Positions 12,631-16,319 of a DNA stretch of 16,319 bases are shown one piece after another. The notes beneath the pieces are model-generated. The model was not told the origin of the DNA. It ran no database searches and saw only the letters and a list, made by a program, of their open reading frames with translations. Source of the DNA: Clostridiales bacterium (GTDB taxonomy: Bacteria > Bacillota > Clostridia > Oscillospirales > Oscillospiraceae); assembly GCA_020861055.1 (NCBI GenBank), contig JAJBTD010000049.1, positions 1 through 16,319 of the forward strand. The letters run 5' to 3'. Position 1 is the stretch's first letter; each line of letters starts with the position of its first letter. The position numbers and the translations under genes are program-made.

Positions 12631-12872
12631 GTGCGAATTTTGAAAAAAGTTGCATAAATCAAGGTTAGCCAGTGCAAACTATAATAAATTTGACTGAAAT
12701 GTTGGTGAAAGAAGTGAAAAAAAGCCGTACGCATCAGAAGTCCGGTCGAAAAGTCGATCAGGAATTTTCCTCCACTCTGACCCCGGACGTCAACGGCGGA
12801 GAACGCAGTCTCCCCCACAGCCGCCGCAATGGTCAAAAACGGGAAAGCTGTCAGCGCCTGACATAGCCAGTT
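12631..12872. other. Gene-poor interval between ferredoxin and the AI-2E permease gene
   Basis: I see no gene that I can support here. A 64-codon plus-strand frame (12672-12866, GTG start) has no ribosome binding site and an arginine/lysine-rich product without recognisable motifs. A TATAAT hexamer at 12680-12685 has no matching -35 box. The stretch starts AT-rich and becomes GC-rich after about 12770. It could hold a small RNA or remnant coding sequence. Confidence 0.4.
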
Positions 12873-12898
12873 CCCCGGAGCGATATGCCGCTCCGGGG
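12873..12898 (-). terminator. Hairpin after the AI-2E family permease gene
   Basis: CCCCGGAGCG (12873-12882) and CGCTCCGGGG (12889-12898) form a perfect 10-bp GC-rich stem with a 6-base loop. It begins 4 bases after the permease stop codon on the minus strand. No T tract follows, so it may act mainly as a 3'-end block. Confidence 0.65.
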
Positions 12899-12902
12899 TA
12901 AA

Positions 12903-13928
12903 TCATTTTCGGACGGCTCCTCCGCCAGATTTTGCCGCCATTCCTATCGCCAGCAGCACCGGCCCCAAAATCAGACCCGCAGCGCCAAACAGCTTCCATC
13001 CTGAATAGAGGGACAGCAGCGTAAACAGAGGCGAGACGCCCGACTGTCTCCCCAGCATGCGCGGCTCCAGGACAGATCGGCACAGCGAGGAAATGGTCCA
13101 CAGAGCGATCAGGCAAAGCCCCGTTCTCACGTCTCCCTGCAACAGAGCAAATCCCGCCCAGGGCAGGAGAAACAGGCCGGTCCCCAGCACCGGAAGGGCG
13201 TCTGCCAGGGCAACAACCAGCGCTACCAGCCAGGCACTGGACACCCCCAGGAGCCAAAGCCCTGCCGTCAGCACCAGCCAGGTGATTCCCATGAGCCGCC
13301 CCTGCACCCGGAGCCAGCCCCCTGCTCCCTCTTTTCCCCGCCTCGTCAGCTCCCGGACCGCCGGGAGCCAGCCTTGAGGCAACAGATGCACCAACACCAT
13401 CCTGACCCGTTTCCAGTCTGCGGCGGCGTAAAACGCAGCCAGAAGGGTGACGCCCAGCGCAAAGACTGCTCCCGGCAGCTCGGCGGCCCAATCTGCGGCA
13501 GCTCCCGCCAATGCAGAGGTCATCTGCTCCCCTAGTGTGCTTCCCTGGGTTCGAAGCTGTTGGATGAGCCAGCCCGCCCCGTCCCCAAGAAAGAAGGGAA
13601 GCTTTTTCGCCAACGGTTCCAGCTCGTCCCAGAGAGCATCCACTCCAGAGAATTGCTCCAGGGCTACGGGGATATCCTGCCACAGACGGACGGCAACCAG
13701 ACTCAAAAGGCAGAGCATCAACAGTGCGCTGATGGTCATTACGATCAGAGCGGCAAGCCACCGTGGAATATGGGCCTCCAGGCGGGAAACGGGCCGGTCT
13801 GACAGAGCCGCCAGCAGAAGCGCCGCCCCGAAGGGCAGCAGGATGCTCCGAATCGTGCTGCTGAACAGGAGGAACAGTCCCAGCAGCAGGAGCAGCGTGG
13901 CTTTGGATAAGTCCCACATGGAATTCAT
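12903..13928 (-). CDS. AI-2E family transporter (YtvI-like permease)
   Basis: A 341-residue membrane protein with about eight hydrophobic helices, of the PF01594 type. Conserved landmarks are DALPVLGTGLFLLPWAG (243-259) and LEPRMLGRQSGVSPLFTLL (287-305), followed by LYSGWKLFGAAGLILGPV, the C-terminal family signature. Members include AI-2 exporters, Na+/H+ antiporters and the sporulation membrane protein YtvI; size and motifs look YtvI-like to me, but the substrate cannot be assigned. The start at 13928 (MNSMWDLSKA) has AAAGGA upstream at a rather long spacing; Met4 is an alternative. A longer frame on the same strand (394 codons) overlaps it but encodes no family motifs. Confidence 0.88.
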   Translation of the reverse strand: MNSMWDLSKATLLLLLGLFLLFSSTIRSILLPFGAALLLAALSDRPVSRLEAHIPRWLAALIVMTISALLMLCLLSLVAVRLWQDIPVALEQFSGVDALWDELEPLAKKLPFFLGDGAGWLIQQLRTQGSTLGEQMTSALAGAAADWAAELPGAVFALGVTLLAAFYAAADWKRVRMVLVHLLPQGWLPAVRELTRRGKEGAGGWLRVQGRLMGITWLVLTAGLWLLGVSSAWLVALVVALADALPVLGTGLFLLPWAGFALLQGDVRTGLCLIALWTISSLCRSVLEPRMLGRQSGVSPLFTLLSLYSGWKLFGAAGLILGPVLLAIGMAAKSGGGAVRK

Positions 13929-13976
13929 GGCGATTTCCCGTCCTTTCTGTCAAAATGCCAAAATGGAAAAACAAGG

Positions 13977-14005
13977 TTGAAAAGGAATGACTGGTATGTT
14001 ATGAT
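13977..14005 (+). promoter_or_regulatory. Promoter of the pheB-hom-lysC operon
   Basis: -35 box TTGAAA (13977-13982), 17-base spacer, -10 box TATGAT (14000-14005). The transcript would start near 14012 and carry a leader of about 55 bases with a small hairpin, CCGTC/GACGG (14027-14039). No T-box or lysine riboswitch can be fitted into this short leader. Confidence 0.7.
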
Positions 14006-14065
14006 AGGAAACACGCCAAGAATGACCGTCTCAGACGGACAAATGTTTTTGAAAGGAGCCTGGAG

Positions 14066-14506
14066 ATGTCCAACACGCCAAAATATTTTATCGTTGAGGC
14101 CCAGGCGCTGCCAGAAATCTATTTGAAAGTGGCCAGAGCCAAACAGGCGCTGGAGCTTCGGGAGGCCACGACCGTAAACGAGGCAGCCAAGCTGGCGGGT
14201 ATCAGCCGCAGCGCCTTTTACAAATACAAGGATGCGGTACGTCCCTTCAACGATATGCTCAACGGCCATATTGTTACCTTTCAGGTAATGCTTAGGGACG
14301 AACCGGGAGCGCTTTCTGCCATCCTGAATATCTTTGCCGCATCCGGGGCAAATATTCTCACCATCAACCAGTCCATTCCAACAGACGGCGTGGCGGCAGT
14401 GACGGTGGGCGCAGAGATTTCCGGTATGAAAATCACCCCGGAAGCGCTGGTACGTTCCCTCCAGGAGTATGACGGCGTAGTAAAATTGGAGATCCTGGCG
14501 GGCTGA
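14066..14506 (+). CDS. pheB: ACT domain-containing protein PheB (UPF0735)
   Basis: A 146-residue protein of the PheB family. The N-terminal part has a helix-turn-helix-like segment (TVNEAAKLAGISRSAFYKYK, 36-55). A C-terminal ACT domain (about 69-145, opening HIVTFQVMLRDEPGALSAIL) is of the kind that binds amino acids to control enzymes. In Bacillus the gene lies beside pheA; here it directly precedes hom, with 35 bases between. That fits a role in sensing an aspartate-family amino acid, but the ligand is not known. The ribosome binding site AAAGGAG lies shortly before the ATG, and a promoter is visible at 13977-14005. Confidence 0.92.
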   Translation: MSNTPKYFIVEAQALPEIYLKVARAKQALELREATTVNEAAKLAGISRSAFYKYKDAVRPFNDMLNGHIVTFQVMLRDEPGALSAILNIFAASGANILTINQSIPTDGVAAVTVGAEISGMKITPEALVRSLQEYDGVVKLEILAG

Positions 14507-14541
14507 TCACGCCCGTCGGCGGAAGAAGAAGGAGTGGGGAC

Positions 14542-15741
14542 ATGGTAAACGTAGCGATTTTGGGCTTTGGCACGGTGGGTTCCGGCGTGGCAGAGGTCAT
14601 TGAGAAAAATGAGCGGCACATCTCGGAGAAGGTGTCCAATCAGATTGCCCTGAAATACATTCTGGATGTGCGGGATTTTCCGGACAGCCCTTTTGCGGAC
14701 CGGGTGATTCACGACTTCTCCATCATTGAGAACGACCCCACGGTGGGCGTCGTGGTGGAAACCATCGGCGGAGCAACCATCGCCCGTGAGTTTACCCGGC
14801 GGGCATTGATGGCGGGCAAGAGCGTTGTCACCTCCAATAAGGAGTTGGTGGCGACCCATGGTTACGAGATGATGCAGCTGGCCAAGGAGAAAAACGTCTC
14901 CTATCTGTTCGAGGCCAGTGTGGGCGGGGGTATCCCCATTTTGAAGCCCATCCGGACCTGTCTGGCAGCCAATGAGCTGACCCAGATCACCGGCATTCTC
15001 AACGGCACCACCAACTATATCCTCACCCGGATGATCCGGGCGGGACTATCCTTTGAAGATGCCTTGAAAGAGGCCCAGGCCAACGGCTACGCCGAGCGCA
15101 ACCCTGCCGCCGATATCGAGGGGCAGGACGCCTGCCGGAAGATCTGTATTCTGGCCTCCCTGTCCTTTGGCCGCCAAATCTCCCCGGACCAGGTACCCAC
15201 CGAGGGCATTACCTCCATCACCCTGGCTGACGTGGACTATGCCCGGAGCGCCGGAATGAAAATCAAGCTCCTGGGCCGGGCCATTCGCCGGGAGAGCGAT
15301 GACCGGGTCTGCGCCTATGTAGCCCCCCATCTGGTGTCTGATGAGTCCCCCCTGGCCAACGTGGAAGGGGTATTCAACGCCATCTCTGTGGTGGGTGACG
15401 CCATCGGCGACGTGATGTTCTACGGCCAAGGGGCGGGTAAGCTGCCCACCGCCTCCGCCGTGGTGGGCGACGTGATGGACGCCGCCAAGCATATGTGTTA
15501 TCTCAAAAGCAACTGCTGGGAGCAGGGCGGCCCCGACGTCGTCTACTCCGTAGAGGAGGTTCCCAGCCGCTGGTATGCCCGTGTAGCTGGGAGTGAGCCG
15601 GTGGCCCAGGCCCGCCGCCTGACCGCGCAGCAGTCGGAGGAGGAGAGTGCCTGGCTGACAGATGCCTCTATGACCCCGGGCGAGGTGAAGGCGCTGCTCT
15701 CCGGCCGGGAGGTCAAAGCCCTCTATCGGGTGCTGGACTGA
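14542..15741 (+). CDS. hom: Homoserine dehydrogenase
   Basis: This enzyme reduces aspartate semialdehyde to homoserine with NAD(P)H, the branch towards threonine and methionine. The Rossmann motif GFGTVGSGV is at residues 8-16. The catalytic part has EASVGGGIPILKPIRT (124-139), GILNGTTNYILT (151-162), and the family signature from ANGYAERNPAADIEG to K200, with Asp191, Asp196 and Lys200 at the expected active-site places. The protein has 399 residues, about 30 fewer than Bacillus Hom. The C-terminal region after about residue 325 keeps a first strand (SRWYARVAG) but looks too short for a full ACT domain. GAAGGAG precedes the ATG. lysC follows after 76 bases, so the three genes probably form one operon. 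Confidence 0.95.
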   Translation: MVNVAILGFGTVGSGVAEVIEKNERHISEKVSNQIALKYILDVRDFPDSPFADRVIHDFSIIENDPTVGVVVETIGGATIAREFTRRALMAGKSVVTSNKELVATHGYEMMQLAKEKNVSYLFEASVGGGIPILKPIRTCLAANELTQITGILNGTTNYILTRMIRAGLSFEDALKEAQANGYAERNPAADIEGQDACRKICILASLSFGRQISPDQVPTEGITSITLADVDYARSAGMKIKLLGRAIRRESDDRVCAYVAPHLVSDESPLANVEGVFNAISVVGDAIGDVMFYGQGAGKLPTASAVVGDVMDAAKHMCYLKSNCWEQGGPDVVYSVEEVPSRWYARVAGSEPVAQARRLTAQQSEEESAWLTDASMTPGEVKALLSGREVKALYRVLD

Positions 15742-15817
15742 CGGCACGGTCAGCGGTCTCCGGACATAAAATGACTGCAAAAGAGTTTGATTTGAAGATT
15801 GGGAGGGACCCATCTCT

Positions 15818-16319
15818 ATGGGACTGATCGTTCAGAAATTCGGCGGCACCTCTGTCGCCAACGCCGAGCGCATCCGCCATGTGGCTCGTATCATCACAGA
15901 GACCTATCAGGCAGGCAACGACGTGGTGGCCGTCCTGTCCGCCCAGGGCGACACCACCGACGATCTGCTGGAGAAGGCGGCGGAGATCAACCCCCGCGCC
16001 TCCAAGCGGGAGATGGATATGCTCCTGTCCACCGGGGAGCAGGTCTCCATCTCTCTGTGCGCCATGGCCAGCGAGGCCCTGGGCTTCCCGGTGATTTCCC
16101 TCACCGGCTGGCAGGTGGGGATGAAGACCAACCGGAACTACGGGGACGCCCGTATCACCCGCATCGACAAGGACCGCCTGTCCGCCGAGCTTGGTCAGCG
16201 GAAGATCGTCCTGGTAGCCGGCTTCCAGGGCATCAACCGGTTTGACGACGTGACTACTCTGGGCCGGGGAGGCTCCGATACCTCCGCCGTGGCCCTTGCC
16301 GCCGTACTCCATGCTGACC
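15818..16319 (+). CDS. lysC: Aspartate kinase, cut by the window end
   Basis: Aspartate kinase phosphorylates aspartate, the first step to lysine, threonine and methionine. 167 residues of the N-terminal kinase domain are present. KFGGTS (7-12) is the nucleotide/aspartate-binding motif, followed by SAQGDTTDDLLEKAAEIN (41-58), LSTGEQVS (70-77) with the conserved Glu, and TLGRGGSDTSAVAL (147-160). The C-terminal ACT regulatory part lies beyond base 16319. GGGAGGG about ten bases before the ATG at 15818 sets the start. I see no promoter or terminator in the 76-base gap after hom, so it should be co-transcribed with pheB and hom. Confidence 0.95.
   Translation, partial: MGLIVQKFGGTSVANAERIRHVARIITETYQAGNDVVAVLSAQGDTTDDLLEKAAEINPRASKREMDMLLSTGEQVSISLCAMASEALGFPVISLTGWQVGMKTNRNYGDARITRIDKDRLSAELGQRKIVLVAGFQGINRFDDVTTLGRGGSDTSAVALAAVLHAD

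Noticed and set aside
12672..12866. A 64-codon plus-strand frame upstream of the permease terminator
   Set aside because: It has a GTG start without ribosome binding site, no recognisable domain, and no matching promoter.
12790..13974. A 394-codon minus-strand open frame, longer than the permease gene it overlaps
   Set aside because: It is an alternative frame of the AI-2E family gene in GC-rich DNA. Its product is rich in Gly, Ala and Arg, has no recognisable motifs, and has no good ribosome binding site, whereas the other frame carries clear family signatures.
14012..14065. Possible amino-acid riboswitch or T-box in the pheB leader
   Set aside because: The leader is only about 55 bases and has one 5-bp hairpin; no T-box or lysine riboswitch motifs can be placed.

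Overview
The window looks like a chromosomal housekeeping segment from a GC-rich anaerobic Firmicute, most likely a gut Oscillospiraceae of the Flavonifractor/Lawsonibacter/Intestinimonas kind. I infer this from the strong AGGAGG-type ribosome binding sites, sigma-A type promoters, a clostridial 2[4Fe-4S] ferredoxin, the SpoVB-like flippase-MazG-HU-RqcP gene order, and a palindromic intergenic repeat of a style common in that family. No phage, transposase, CRISPR array, rRNA or tRNA was seen.

Layout. (1) 102-1356, plus strand: a DUF3048 (YerB-like) lipoprotein with a clean promoter and a palindromic terminator. (2) 1384-3345, plus strand: an intergenic palindromic repeat, then a promoter, a ZTP (pfl) riboswitch whose terminator overlaps the aptamer, and fhs (formate-tetrahydrofolate ligase). 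(3) 3383-10330, minus strand: nine co-directional genes, read from the right: DUF3810 membrane protein, cdd, punA, SpoVB/MurJ-like flippase, mazG, HU, rqcP (yabO), CYTH protein, deoC. A promoter lies at the head and a second one precedes punA. (4) 10404-12331, plus strand: a membrane-anchored unknown protein and a DUF815 AAA+ ATPase separated by an internal terminator. (5) 12349-12630, minus strand: a small ferredoxin with its own promoter and hairpin. (6) 12873-13928, minus strand: an AI-2E/YtvI-family permease. (7) 13977-16319, plus strand: pheB-hom-lysC, the aspartate/threonine pathway, with lysC cut by the window end.

How the genes work together. The minus-strand cluster joins nucleoside salvage (cytidine deaminase, purine nucleoside phosphorylase, deoxyribose-phosphate aldolase) with NTP clean-up (MazG), nucleoid structure (HU) and ribosome rescue (RqcP). 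fhs feeds one-carbon units to purine synthesis and is controlled by ZTP, the alarm signal for 10-formyl-THF shortage, so both sides of position 3400 bear on purine and folate balance. pheB, hom and lysC form an amino-acid operon in which a separate ACT-domain protein precedes a homoserine dehydrogenase with an unusually short C-terminus.

Most notable observations: the riboswitch/terminator switch before fhs; a cytidine deaminase that lacks one of its three zinc cysteines (Gly at residue 90) close to a run of nine G; and a DUF3810 protein whose first membrane helix starts upstream of its first ATG, behind a strong ribosome binding site and a CTG codon. I did not find a clearly new multi-gene system.
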